Assembly: GCF_030551755.1 (NCBI RefSeq)
Contig: NZ_JAUPEC010000008.1
Coordinates: forward strand, 113,259-177,258
DNA: 64,000 nucleotides
Reading direction: 5' to 3'
From: Pseudocolwellia sp. AS88
Lineage (GTDB): Bacteria; Pseudomonadota; Gammaproteobacteria; Enterobacterales; Alteromonadaceae
Made by a program: the position numbers and the translations under genes. Every line of letters starts with the position of its first letter. Positions within the stretch are counted from its first letter, which is position 1. Below, one piece after another: positions 8,619-16,791 of the stretch. Under the pieces are notes generated by a model that was not told the origin of the DNA, did not search any database, and worked only from the letters and a program-made list of their open reading frames with translations.

Positions 8619-8802
8619 GTTGAACCCTTTTATGAGAATGAAATAAAGCTTAGTTTAATTGAGTAGTATTTTACATACATAACATATTATCTTCAGTTTA
8701 TTGAAAATACATCAATTTGTATAATATCAATCTCTGAACAAAATGGTGTTTTACGTTAGAATACACATGTTCTTCATTCTAACTAAATAACATTCTTAAA
8801 CG

Positions 8803-10029
8803 ATGCTAAATACTTCTCCTTTCATACAATATCAAAACCTAATCAGTGCTAATAAAATAAGCTTCGACGATTCACAACAGCAAGCTGTTGAACTATTGCA
8901 AAACTTATATGAAGCAATAGAAGCTGAAGACACAGAAGTTATTTATCGTACTGCGATTAAAGGGCTTTATTTATGGGGAAAAGTAGGGCGCGGTAAAACA
9001 TTTTTAATGGATTTGTTTGTGAATAGCTTGCCAGATACGTTATGTAAACGTCAGCATTTTCATCATTTTATGCAAGATGTTCATCGCCAGCTTAAAGATC
9101 TTTCTGGTCAGGCTGAACCTTTAAAACGTATAGCTGAAGCATTTAGTTGTAAGTATCGAGTATTGTGCTTTGATGAGTTTTTTGTATCTGACATTGGTGA
9201 TGCGATGTTACTCGGTAATTTGATGCAGTTTATGTTCGACCTTAATATTATTGTGGTAAGTACAAGTAATTGCGCACCAAGCGAGTTATATCGAAACGGT
9301 TTACAACGAGAACGTTTTCTCCCTGCGATTGCCGCTATTGAACAACATATGCAAACATTACATTTGGCAGGTGAGCATGATCACCGTCTTCGAACATTAA
9401 CTTATGATCAAAGTTATTTTGAATTATCTGCCAAGCAATCTATTGAAGAGCAAGTGGCTTTACATCAAAGTTTATTAACTCGGTTTGATTTGAAGTCAGA
9501 TGCGGTTGTTCAAACTCCTCTTAAGGATGTTGAAGATCACATTGTCGCACAAGCAAAAACCATCAATATTTTAGGTAGAGAAATGACTTATATCGCTAAA
9601 AATATTGAAACCGAAAATCATGTGATTTGTTTTGATTTTACAGAGCTATGTGAAGGACCACGAAGCCACTTCGACTATATAGAACTAGCCAAACAGTTCA
9701 CCACTATTTTATTGTTTAATGTGCCTCCTATGAGCGGACAATCTTATGAGCGCATAAAAGCCAGAGGTACAGAAGATAATGGGTCAAACATTAATGTTTC
9801 AGCGGGTTTAACTGGTGAACGCGAGGTAATGTTAGCTCCTATGGATGATGCCGCGAGACGCTTTATTGCTTTAGTTGACGAATGTTACGATTGTGCAATT
9901 GATTTATTTATTACGGCTTATGTGCAACAGAGCGAGCTTTATAATAGTGGCTCATTAATGTTTGAATTTGAACGTACGAAAAGTCGACTGATAGAAATGG
10001 CATCACTTGAATATAGAAATAAGATATAA
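8803..10029 (+). CDS. zapE: ZapE/AFG1-like AAA+ ATPase
   Basis: This 408-residue ATPase has Walker A GKVGRGKT (59-66), HFHHFMQDVH right after it, Walker B VLCFDEF (120-126), sensor STSN (153-156) and ELYRNGLQRERFLP with the arginine finger, all diagnostic of the AFG1/ZapE family. In E. coli ZapE associates with the Z-ring and is needed under heat or oxygen-limited stress; mitochondrial relatives handle damaged membrane proteins. It is a little longer than E. coli ZapE (about 375), with the extra length near the N-terminus and around residues 225-240. No ribosome-binding site is obvious. The usual rplM-rpsI neighbours are absent, so this could be an additional paralogue; it sits next to heat-shock genes. 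Confidence 0.8.
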   Translation: MLNTSPFIQYQNLISANKISFDDSQQQAVELLQNLYEAIEAEDTEVIYRTAIKGLYLWGKVGRGKTFLMDLFVNSLPDTLCKRQHFHHFMQDVHRQLKDLSGQAEPLKRIAEAFSCKYRVLCFDEFFVSDIGDAMLLGNLMQFMFDLNIIVVSTSNCAPSELYRNGLQRERFLPAIAAIEQHMQTLHLAGEHDHRLRTLTYDQSYFELSAKQSIEEQVALHQSLLTRFDLKSDAVVQTPLKDVEDHIVAQAKTINILGREMTYIAKNIETENHVICFDFTELCEGPRSHFDYIELAKQFTTILLFNVPPMSGQSYERIKARGTEDNGSNINVSAGLTGEREVMLAPMDDAARRFIALVDECYDCAIDLFITAYVQQSELYNSGSLMFEFERTKSRLIEMASLEYRNKI

Positions 10030-10068
10030 AACTTTATATTTATATTTTAAATTTTTATAAAAAAAGTA

Positions 10069-10096
10069 CTTGTTTTCCTTTCTACTGACCCTAAAT
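10069..10096 (+). promoter_or_regulatory. Candidate sigma-32 promoter for the Hsp20 gene
   Basis: CTTGTTT (10069-10075) and CCCTAAAT (10089-10096) are separated by 13 bases, close to the RpoH-type consensus CTTGAAA - 13 to 15 - CCCCATnT. The site is about 90 bases before the Hsp20 start. This match was found by eye. Confidence 0.5.
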
Positions 10097-10184
10097 AAAT
10101 CACTGTGATAAAGATGTCTTTTTAAAGAGCTTTAATCACAAAACTTGTTTTTATTTTTATGTTGCTTCTAACGGAGGATATATT

Positions 10185-10670
10185 ATGAACTCACTTGATT
10201 TAACCCCACTTTACCGAAACAGTGTTGGCTTTGATCGTTTTGCATCGTTAATTGATCACGCTTTCACATCCGACACATCTGCAAGCGTTTATCCGCCTTA
10301 CAATATTGAAGTTCTCGACGAAAATCAGTACGGCATTACTTTAGCTTTAGCCGGTTTTTCTCAAGAAGAACTGGATATTCAAGTAGAAAAAGGTGTACTA
10401 ACAGTACGAGGAAATAAAAACGCTAAAGACGAGCGAAAATATCTGTACCACGGTATTGCTAATCGATCTTTTGAACGTAAATTTAATCTAGCAGATTATG
10501 TTGAAGTAACCAGTGCCGATCTTTCTAATGGTCTTCTCACTATTAGTTTAGTGAAAGAAATACCTGAAGCTATGAAGCCAAAATCTATTGCTATTAATCA
10601 AAATGCAAAAGCGATTGAGCATCAAGCTGACGAAGGCCAAAAATCTAAAAAGGAGGATAAAGCTACTTAA
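10185..10670 (+). CDS. ibpA: Small heat-shock protein, Hsp20/IbpA family
   Basis: ATP-independent holdase that binds unfolding proteins in the cytoplasm and hands them to DnaK/ClpB. The 161-residue sequence has an N-terminal arm with the IbpA-type pattern DLTPLYRNSVGFDRF, an alpha-crystallin domain (about 36-128; PPYNIEVLDENQYGITLALAGF, ELDIQVEKGVLTVRG, ERKFNLADYVEV) and a C-terminal tail with KPKSIAIN where the I-x-I anchoring motif sits (IAI). The tail is longer and more charged than in E. coli IbpA. GGAGGA stands eight bases before ATG. A sigma-32-like promoter precedes it and an RpoH-like sigma gene follows two genes downstream. Confidence 0.93.
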   Translation: MNSLDLTPLYRNSVGFDRFASLIDHAFTSDTSASVYPPYNIEVLDENQYGITLALAGFSQEELDIQVEKGVLTVRGNKNAKDERKYLYHGIANRSFERKFNLADYVEVTSADLSNGLLTISLVKEIPEAMKPKSIAINQNAKAIEHQADEGQKSKKEDKAT

Positions 10671-10676
10671 TATATT

Positions 10677-10700
10677 AGAGGGTGTAGCAATACACCCTCT
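10677..10700 (+). other. Stable 10-bp GCAA-tetraloop hairpin after ibpA
   Basis: AGAGGGTGTA pairs perfectly with TACACCCTCT around a GCAA tetraloop, seven bases after the ibpA stop. There is no T tract on the plus strand, so it may act more as a 3' stabiliser or partial terminator than as a full terminator between ibpA and the downstream small gene and rpoH-like gene. Confidence 0.65.
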
Positions 10701-10797
10701 ACCTTAACTTGTTGAAAATATTAGTTTACGAATATGTGCTATTTCTCTCAAGCGCATTATTTGAGCTTATTTTATATTGCTTAAATGAGGATATATC

Positions 10798-10992
10798 ATG
10801 ACTTCAAAAAAGAGACCTATGCTTAAAATATTACTTATCTTATTAACCCTTGTTTTAGGTATAGGTTTTTCAACGTCAACCATAATTAAAGAAAGTAAAG
10901 CCAATGGAGGCTCGTATCAGTTAATCGATTATCAGCACAACAATTTAAGTATGCTCAGTTTAGTCAATAAGCCAAAATATAAGGAGGGGTAA
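10798..10992 (+). CDS. Small single-span membrane or secreted protein (64 aa)
   Basis: A 64-residue protein preceded by GAGGATATATC. It has a positively charged start (TSKKRPM), one hydrophobic segment (about residues 9-29, LKILLILLTLVLGIGFSTST) and a polar C-terminal half, so it is either a signal-anchored membrane peptide or an exported peptide. The stop codon lies two bases before the rpoH-like start, and its last codons overlap the AAGGAGGGG that serves that gene, which strongly implies translational coupling. I do not recognise a family. Its placement suggests it might monitor or modulate the sigma factor, but that is inference only. Confidence 0.7.
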   Translation: MTSKKRPMLKILLILLTLVLGIGFSTSTIIKESKANGGSYQLIDYQHNNLSMLSLVNKPKYKEG

Positions 10993-10994
10993 CT

Positions 10995-11852
10995 ATGTCT
11001 ATTCAACTGCCAGCTGCCTTAGCTAATGTGGGATGTTTTCAATCATATTTAACTCATGTAAATAGCATTCCAGCACTAAACGAAGAGCAAGAAAGAACTC
11101 TGTTTGTAAATTACCAAAACAACAATGATCTGCAAGCAGCTCAACAAATTGTTTTGTCTCATCTTCGTTTTGTTGCTTACATAGCAAAAAGTTATAAAGG
11201 TTATGGTTTACCGATTGAAGATTTAGTTCAAGAGGGAACGGTTGGCTTGATGAAGTCGGTAAAGAAGTTTAGTTTAAACTTTGGGGTAAGACTCGCAACT
11301 TTTGCTGTGCATTATATTAAGTCAGAAATACAAGAGTTTGTACTTCGCAATTGGCGTTCGGTAAAGTCGGCAACAACAAAAGCAAAGCGTAAACTTTTTT
11401 ATAACTTAAGACGCTTAAAAGCGAAAACTGAATGGTTAACAAATCAAGAGATAAAGGAGGTTGCTTGTAAGCTTGATGTTAGTGAAGATGATGTAACCGA
11501 TATGGAGGTTCAGTTAACACAACCTGATGTATATATTGACGCTTCAACAAATGATAATGAAGAGTCTGGCTCTATGCTTATGAGCAGTTTGCTAGAAGAT
11601 AAAAGTGAATCCTTCTCTACTCAATTAATACAGGATGATTTTACGCAAAAATCTTTACAACAAATAAGAGAAATTGTTAATACCTTAGATGAACGCAGCA
11701 TAGATATTTTAAATAACCGATGGTTGTCGGATAAGAAAGTTCCTCATAAGGTTTTTGCTGATAAATATGGTGTATCTCAAGAGCGTATCCGACAAGTTGA
11801 AGAAAAAGCCATTATCAAGATAAGAAAAAAGATGGCTGATTATATTTATTAA
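10995..11852 (+). CDS. rpoH: RpoH-like heat-shock sigma factor (sigma-70 family)
   Basis: This 285-residue sigma factor has regions 2.1-2.4 (about 48-120; IVLSHLRFVAYIA, GYGLPIEDLVQEGTVGLMKSVKKF, ATFAVHYIKSEIQEFVLRNW), the RpoH box KRKLFYNLR (131-139; consensus QRKLFFNLR), region 3 and region 4 with the helix-turn-helix KVFADKYGVSQERIRQVEEKA (about 252-272). It matches E. coli sigma-32 along its length. It is translationally coupled to the small gene upstream and close to ibpA, whose promoter looks sigma-32 dependent. Canonical rpoH normally follows ftsYEX; that context is missing, so I take this as a second copy. Substitutions such as Q to K in the RpoH box may alter core or FtsH/DnaK control. 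Confidence 0.88.
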   Translation: MSIQLPAALANVGCFQSYLTHVNSIPALNEEQERTLFVNYQNNNDLQAAQQIVLSHLRFVAYIAKSYKGYGLPIEDLVQEGTVGLMKSVKKFSLNFGVRLATFAVHYIKSEIQEFVLRNWRSVKSATTKAKRKLFYNLRRLKAKTEWLTNQEIKEVACKLDVSEDDVTDMEVQLTQPDVYIDASTNDNEESGSMLMSSLLEDKSESFSTQLIQDDFTQKSLQQIREIVNTLDERSIDILNNRWLSDKKVPHKVFADKYGVSQERIRQVEEKAIIKIRKKMADYIY

Positions 11853-12063
11853 CTGTAGTTTTTTACTTTAAAGTTGACGGATTTTTAGCTCATCAATCTA
11901 ACCTTAAACCTGAATTTAAGCACAAACCTGAATGAAAACCTAAACTGTAGATAAGCTCTTTTCATATAGCATGGCGAGAGCTTATTTTGTTTTTTTTCAG
12001 TTAACATTCATGTATCAAATAAACCTTCACACTCCATTCAAGGGTAGCTAAAAAGTATATTAA

Positions 12064-12256
12064 ACCTGAGCTCGGCTTAATATATTCTTCTCTAACAGCT
12101 ATTTTTACTTGCTTCATCTTTAAATTTACTTGCAATAGGCTAGCTATTGATACGAAATTTTCCTTGAATAAAGAAAAATTACCAAGCTAGAGTATAAGTT
12201 AAGTTTTATTAGTAATGATTTCAATAAATTAAAAATACCTTAAACCGAGTTCAGGT
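12064..12256. repeat. MITE-like terminal-inverted-repeat element, divergent copy D
   Basis: The stretch opens with ACCTGAGCTCGGCTTAA and closes with TTAAACCGAGTTCAGGT, imperfect inverted copies of the ends shared with the elements near 35.2, 42.1 and 63.3 kb. An internal palindromic core CAATAGGCTAGCTATTG matches CCAATAGCCAGCTATTGG of copies A and B. It has no coding capacity. It occupies most of the 525-base gap between the rpoH-like gene and the TRIC gene; the rest of that gap shows nothing else convincing. Confidence 0.7.
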
Positions 12257-12377
12257 TATTAATTTAAAAGTTAGGTTTTAAAGCTAACGGTTTAAAGGTA
12301 ATCTTGCCTAATTTTTATTAGCTGAAAGCCTAGTTAATAAAAAATGGACTTTTAATAAAGAATATTAGAGATACATA

Positions 12378-12989
12378 ATGACTTACTTGCTGATGTTTGA
12401 TCTTATCGGATGTGCAGTTTTTGCATTGTCTGGCGCTATTATTGCCTACCAAAAAAGAATGGATGGCATAGGTGTTATTGTTTTAGCTGCAGTAACAGCC
12501 ATTGGTGGTGGAACCGTGAGAGATCTTTTATTAGGTGTACCTGTATTTTGGGTGAGTCAACCCAGCTATATTTATGCGATTATTTTTTCGAGTTTAGTTG
12601 CTATATTATGGATCAATAGCTCTAAAAAACTGCCTGAGAAAGCTTTAGAAATTGCTGATGCTTTTGGTTTAGCGTTATTTGTAGTGATGGGTACAGCAAA
12701 AGCATTAGGTGTTGGTGTACCTCCACTTACCGCTGTAATTATGGGGACTATAACTGGTTGTTTTGGTGGTATGATACGTGATGTGTTGGCGAATGAAATT
12801 CCACTTATATTCAGAAAAGAGCTTTACGCAGCTTGTACCATAGCGGGTAGTTCAGCGTATGTATTATTGCTCCCATATTTATCTCCCATGATGAGTGCTG
12901 CAATCGCATTTACTATTATTTTAGTATTAAGATTAATGGCAATAAGATGGCAACTGGCTTTACATGTATTCAAATTTACAGATGAGTAA
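12378..12989 (+). CDS. TRIC-type cation channel (UPF0126/YicG family) membrane protein
   Basis: A 203-residue inner-membrane protein with seven predicted hydrophobic segments arranged as two homologous halves. The family signatures are GGGTVRDLLLG in the first half and GCFGGMIRDVLANEIPLI in the second, each a Gly-rich kink followed by R-D. Prokaryotic TRIC proteins form trimeric cation (K+) channels; some relatives are reported to move glycine. It stands alone after element D and before a bidirectional terminator. The start ATG at 12378 gives the normal N-terminus (YLLMFDLIGCAVFALSGAI). Confidence 0.9.
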   Translation: MTYLLMFDLIGCAVFALSGAIIAYQKRMDGIGVIVLAAVTAIGGGTVRDLLLGVPVFWVSQPSYIYAIIFSSLVAILWINSSKKLPEKALEIADAFGLALFVVMGTAKALGVGVPPLTAVIMGTITGCFGGMIRDVLANEIPLIFRKELYAACTIAGSSAYVLLLPYLSPMMSAAIAFTIILVLRLMAIRWQLALHVFKFTDE

Positions 12990-13040
12990 ATGATAAGGGT
13001 ATAGAGTAGGGTGTTGCTTATTAAATTTAATCTTTGAAAT

Positions 13041-13077
13041 AAAAAAACACTAAGCCTAAAGAACTTAGTGTTTTTGT
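13041..13077. terminator. Bidirectional terminator between TRIC gene and lyase 1
   Basis: AACACTAAG (13046-13054) pairs with CTTAGTGTT (13064-13072) around nine bases, flanked by an A run on the left and TTTTTGTTT on the right. It can terminate both the plus-strand TRIC gene and the minus-strand lyase gene. Confidence 0.88.
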
Positions 13078-13160
13078 TTCAATTCAATAATTGGTTTTGC
13101 TTTTACTTATATTCTGATGCTAACTTTCTGGAATTAGCATCAGGTAGTCATTAATAGATA

Positions 13161-14321
13161 TTAGTGATTACTAGAGTAACTAACATCAGTTAATGTGATT
13201 TTAGACTTTGTAATACCTATTTCATCAAAACACTCGGCAAAAGATTCTGAATCACCACGAGTACCACAGTCATCTCTGTCGCCACCTGGGTATTGTGATT
13301 GCATGTAGTTACCAAACTTGAAGTAAGCACTGCTATCATCTTTTACTGTAAGATCCGCCGTTTTACCTAGGGCTGAAACTTTAACGCGACCTCTATCATT
13401 TGTCATTGTTAAATCAAATGATTCACCACTTCTTATTGTACCTAGTGGAAAAACTGTTTCTGAAGAGTCGTTTTCACCACGCATACGAACATAAACATCA
13501 AATATCCCATTGCTTGCAACACTATCAGTAAGCTTGCTTTCATTAGAATCAGCAATATATACCTTCATTAGGGTAGAAGTGTCGCTACCATGGTGTTGTG
13601 CTACGATAGTTTTCCCACCATCAGACATTTCTACTTTATAGTTGGCAGAAAATGATTCGTCTGTATCGTGCATCGCTTTTCGTTCGCTAGGTTTGATTTT
13701 GTACTCATGACGCCACCCGCCACCATTAGAAGTTGTATGTTGAGCTTCTAAAGGTACGAATACTAGTGTTGAATCATTTACTAATGGATGTGGATCACTT
13801 CCTTCAAGATCAAATAAGCTACCGTTTGTAATAATACTTGGGATGTCAGCACCACTGCTAGTTCCGCCACCAGAACTGTCATTAGTTGCTACAAGTTCAA
13901 AGTTATCAAAACGAACATCACTTGAACTGTTATCGTGTTTTGCAAAAACTTGTAATGTATTTATATTTTTAGTGGTAAAAGTTTTAGATACTTTTGTCCA
14001 ACTGCTCACATTAAATTTTTTGTTTTTAAACAGACCATTATTATCATTAATACCTATTTGGCCTTTACCTTTAACATAAGCTGTTAAAGTATATTCCGTA
14101 TTTTTTTCTACATTAACAACTTGATGAACACGACCAGGACTGCCTTTGATTTTTAAAGAACTAGAACCTTGATACGCACTTTGAGAAATAGCTGCTGGCT
14201 CTTTTTCTACCCAGCTTGACCAGCCACTTTCAAAGCCGGCATTATTAATATTTGCTGCTTGAGTAAGACATGCTGTTGCAGAAAGTGTTGTTAAAAGAAC
14301 AAGTGATTTTTTGTTAAACAT
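13161..14321 (-). CDS. Secreted alginate lyase-like protein (CBM + PL7/PL18 fold), copy 1
   Basis: Probably cleaves alginate by beta-elimination outside the cell. The 386 residues comprise an export signal (1-22; an ATAC sequence at 15-18 could alternatively be a lipobox), a carbohydrate-binding beta-sandwich (about 24-146, starting INNAGFESGWSSW), a Ser/Gly linker (148-158) and a beta-jelly-roll lyase domain (160-386). Visible active-site segments are WRHEYKIKPSERKAM (203-217), AQHHG (241-245, the Q-x-H position) and YFKFGNYMQSQYP (333-345, equivalent to YFKAGxYxQ). Cys352 and Cys364 may pair. The CBM-plus-catalytic layout resembles the PL18 enzymes of Pseudoalteromonas, but PL7 cannot be excluded. 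It is about 85-90% identical by eye to the next gene. GGGGA precedes ATG. Confidence 0.85.
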   Translation of the reverse strand: MFNKKSLVLLTTLSATACLTQAANINNAGFESGWSSWVEKEPAAISQSAYQGSSSLKIKGSPGRVHQVVNVEKNTEYTLTAYVKGKGQIGINDNNGLFKNKKFNVSSWTKVSKTFTTKNINTLQVFAKHDNSSSDVRFDNFELVATNDSSGGGTSSGADIPSIITNGSLFDLEGSDPHPLVNDSTLVFVPLEAQHTTSNGGGWRHEYKIKPSERKAMHDTDESFSANYKVEMSDGGKTIVAQHHGSDTSTLMKVYIADSNESKLTDSVASNGIFDVYVRMRGENDSSETVFPLGTIRSGESFDLTMTNDRGRVKVSALGKTADLTVKDDSSAYFKFGNYMQSQYPGGDRDDCGTRGDSESFAECFDEIGITKSKITLTDVSYSSNH

Positions 14322-14505
14322 TTTTTGTATCCCCGACCTAATATTTTTCTCTGTTACATAAAAAATTAGTTTTTATATGCAGAACGAGCAATATTGGTTT
14401 TTTATTTATTATGGTTTTACCGCTATTTTTAATGGCTTCGAATTGATTTAAGTTAAACATATGTTTCATGTTCATATTTATACTTGATATCGAAACTCGT
14501 GAAAG

Positions 14506-14583
14506 ACTATGCATTTGTCACTTACCAATTGTCAATGTTTATTTTTAGGTTTTTGGTAAGTGGTGTTTTTTTATTTTGGTAAG
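14506..14583 (-). promoter_or_regulatory. Promoter and three-box operator of lyase 1
   Basis: On the minus strand TTGACA (14530-14535) and CATAGT (14506-14511) are 18 bases apart, about 185 bases before the start codon. Three copies of TTGGTAAG or its complement overlap or lie upstream: 14521-14528 (inverted), 14553-14560 and 14576-14583, the last two 23 bases apart. The same arrangement occurs before lyase 2, which supports a shared regulator. Confidence 0.6.
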
Positions 14584-15041
14584 TTGTGTTTTAGTTTTGA
14601 TTTCATGAGGAGTTGTTTATCTAAATGGCCTTTTAATTTGTAAGCTCTAATTGTTGTTTTGGTCTGACCGCTTATTTTTTTAAATTATATTCTTTGTATT
14701 CAGTGTTTTATGTATTTGTTCTTCTTTGTTTATATAGTTTTCTAGATTGTTTTTTATTATCTATATCGATGGAAATGAACGTTAATATATAAATGGTTAA
14801 CCAAAAAAACTTTGTGATAAATGATTTTTTGATTTTTTTACGTGTTTGAATTTATGTTTTTATTTTTATTGGTCATACAGGTTTTTGTGAGGATTTTATG
14901 AGTGATTATTAGGCAATGATAATAATTAAATAACAAGATATGAGTGATTTTTTTGGAATTATATAGGTAACACCAATAAATTCCCGAATTAATCTGCTTT
15001 TTATATTTGTAGATTACATATGAATATGAAGGATTAAAAGA

Positions 15042-15125
15042 ATGAGCTACTCTAGAAGTTTATTTGGTATTGTTATTGTGAGTAATAACAATTACAGAAG
15101 GTCTGAACTTAATAAAGTTAAATAA
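15042..15125 (+). CDS. Possible 27-residue peptide
   Basis: A short frame starts at ATG eight bases after AAGGA and stops at TAA just before the terminator hairpin. The sequence is polar with a central hydrophobic patch (LFGIVIV). The ribosome-binding site is good but no family or promoter is evident. It could be a gene remnant. Confidence 0.2.
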   Translation: MSYSRSLFGIVIVSNNNYRRSELNKVK

Positions 15126-15134
15126 TTAACATAA

Positions 15135-15168
15135 AAAACGCTAAACTTAAAAGCTTAGCGTTTTATTT
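15135..15168. terminator. Terminator downstream of lyase 2
   Basis: AAAACGCTAA (15135-15144) pairs with TTAGCGTTTT (15155-15164) around ten bases. The A run on the left gives a U tract on the minus strand, so it fits the lyase gene ending at 15205, and TTTTATTTT on the right allows plus-strand termination as well. Confidence 0.85.
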
Positions 15169-15204
15169 TAAATTCAAAACAATAATCGATTGAATTTACT
15201 TTTA

Positions 15205-16365
15205 TTAATGATTACTGCTGTAGCTAACATCAGTTAAGGTTATTTTGGATGTTGTAATACCTATCTCATCAAAACAATCAGCAAAAGACTCTGAATCGCC
15301 TCGTGTACCACAGTCATCTCTATCACCAGCAGGGTATTGAGATTGTATGTAGTTACCAAACTTGAAGTAAGCACTGCTGTCATCTTTTACTGTAAGATCT
15401 GCAACTTGACCTAAACCGGTAACTCTTACACGACCGTCGTCATTTGTCATTGTTAAGTCAAATGACTCACCACTTCTTATTGTCCCTAACGGGAAAACAG
15501 TCTCAGAAGAATCACCTTCACCCAGCATACGTACGTACACATCAAAAATACCATTACTTGCTACACTATCTATTAAATTGCCTTCATTAGAATCAGCAAT
15601 ATATACTTTCATTAGTGTAGAAGTGTCACTACCATGGTGTTGCGCTACAATAGTTTTACCACCGTCAGACATTTCCACTTTGTAGTTTGCAGAAAATGAC
15701 TCTTGTGTATCATGCATCGCTTTTCGTTCACTAGGTTTTATTTTGTACTCATGACGCCAACCACCGCCATTAGAGGTAGTATGTTGTGCTTCTAAAGGTA
15801 CAAATACTAAAGTTGAGCTGTTGACTAATGGATGTGGATCATCACCTTCAAGATCAAATAAATTGCCGTTAGTAATAATGCTTGGAATAGTAGCACCACT
15901 GCTAGAACCACCGCCAGAGCTGTCATTAGTTGCTACAAGTTCAAAGTTATCAAAACGAACATCACTAGAGCTGTTATCGTGTTTTGCAAAAACTTGTAAA
16001 GAAGTTTGGTTACCGTTTGTAAAAGTTCGAGATATTTTAGTCCAGTTACTCTCATCAAACTTTTGATTTTTAAATAAACCATTTAGGTCATTAATACCTA
16101 TTAGCCCCTTTCCTTTAACATAAGCACTTAATGTATATTCAGTGTTTTTTTCTACATTAACTAGTTGGAAAACACGACCCGGACTGCCACTTATTTTTAA
16201 AGAGCTAGAACCTTGATACGCATTACCTGAAATTGATGCAGGATCTGTCTCGTCCCAACTTGACCAGCCACTTTCAAAACCTGCATTATTAATAGTTGCT
16301 GCTTGAGTTAGGCAAGATGTTGCAGAAAGGGTTGTTAAAAGAATAAGTGATTTTTTATTGAACAT
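15205..16365 (-). CDS. Secreted alginate lyase-like protein (CBM + PL7/PL18 fold), copy 2
   Basis: A paralogue of the gene at 13161-14321 with exactly the same length (386 residues) and the same architecture: signal peptide, N-terminal carbohydrate-binding beta-sandwich, Ser/Gly linker, jelly-roll lyase domain. The active-site segments are unchanged (WRHEYKIKPSERKAM, AQHHG, YFKFGNYIQSQYP), while differences concentrate in the carbohydrate-binding domain (residues 35-120) and a few surface loops. Here the possible lipobox reads ATSC. The pair is oriented head to tail, each with its own promoter and terminator, so both are expected to be expressed separately. Diverged binding domains may target different alginate forms. 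AGGGAG precedes ATG. Confidence 0.85.
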   Translation of the reverse strand: MFNKKSLILLTTLSATSCLTQAATINNAGFESGWSSWDETDPASISGNAYQGSSSLKISGSPGRVFQLVNVEKNTEYTLSAYVKGKGLIGINDLNGLFKNQKFDESNWTKISRTFTNGNQTSLQVFAKHDNSSSDVRFDNFELVATNDSSGGGSSSGATIPSIITNGNLFDLEGDDPHPLVNSSTLVFVPLEAQHTTSNGGGWRHEYKIKPSERKAMHDTQESFSANYKVEMSDGGKTIVAQHHGSDTSTLMKVYIADSNEGNLIDSVASNGIFDVYVRMLGEGDSSETVFPLGTIRSGESFDLTMTNDDGRVRVTGLGQVADLTVKDDSSAYFKFGNYIQSQYPAGDRDDCGTRGDSESFADCFDEIGITTSKITLTDVSYSSNH

Positions 16366-16546
16366 TAATATATCTCCCTGACCGAATATTTTCGTTTCTG
16401 TGATAAATATAGATTTACAACAGAATTAAGCATATTGGTCTTTTATTTATGTATGATAGTTTGTTATTACGTTTATGTTTTAACTTGATCAGGTTAACTT
16501 TATAACCCATGTTTTTGTTTTTATATCTTGCTAAAACATGCTTAAG

Positions 16547-16623
16547 ACTATGCATTTCAAGATTACCAATTGTCAATATGGTGTATTACCTATTGGTATG
16601 GCCTGTTGTGTTTTTTTGGTAAT
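16547..16623 (-). promoter_or_regulatory. Promoter and three-box operator of lyase 2
   Basis: TTGACA (minus strand, 16571-16576) and CATAGT (16547-16552) are again 18 bases apart, about 182 bases before the start. Boxes resembling TTGGTAA occur at 16563-16569 (inverted), 16593-16598 and 16616-16623; the last two are 23 bases apart, exactly as before lyase 1, although most of the surrounding sequence has diverged. Confidence 0.6.
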
Positions 16624-16779
16624 CGTTATTTTGTTTTTATATGATTTTTTTATGTAGGGAGTGTTTGTTGGTTTTTAATATTTTCTTTGTTTTTTGTTTT
16701 GTAAGTCTATGAAAGTATTTGTTTAGTTCTTGTTGGTTTTTACTTTTATTAAACTGCGTATTTTAATTTTTATGATTAA

Positions 16780-16791
16780 TTGGTTTACCAA
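16780..16791. promoter_or_regulatory. TTGGT-TT-ACCAA palindrome
   Basis: This 12-base palindrome has the TTGGTnnACCAA form typical of FadR-subfamily GntR operators such as UxuR/PdhR sites. It lies about 230 bases upstream of the lyase 2 promoter and 360 bases before the helicase gene, so its target is unclear. The rest of 16624-17150 is AT-rich; TTTAAAGGC at 16924-16932 is repeated inverted at 16965-16973. Confidence 0.35.

Larger units (their letters stand above)
14584..15204. other. Long T-rich spacer between the two lyase genes
   Basis: Apart from the promoter of lyase 1 on the left and the terminator of lyase 2 on the right, this stretch holds no clear gene. The plus strand is strongly T-rich over A. 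A palindrome TGGTTAACCA sits at 14794-14803, at a position comparable with TTGGTTTACCAA upstream of lyase 2. A 27-residue frame at 15042-15125 is listed separately. Confidence 0.5.

Noticed and set aside
10185..11852. Idea that the Hsp20/RpoH region is a tLST-type heat-resistance island
   Set aside because: ClpK, FtsH, YfdX, HdeD, thioredoxin and KefB genes of those islands are absent; only Hsp20 is shared.
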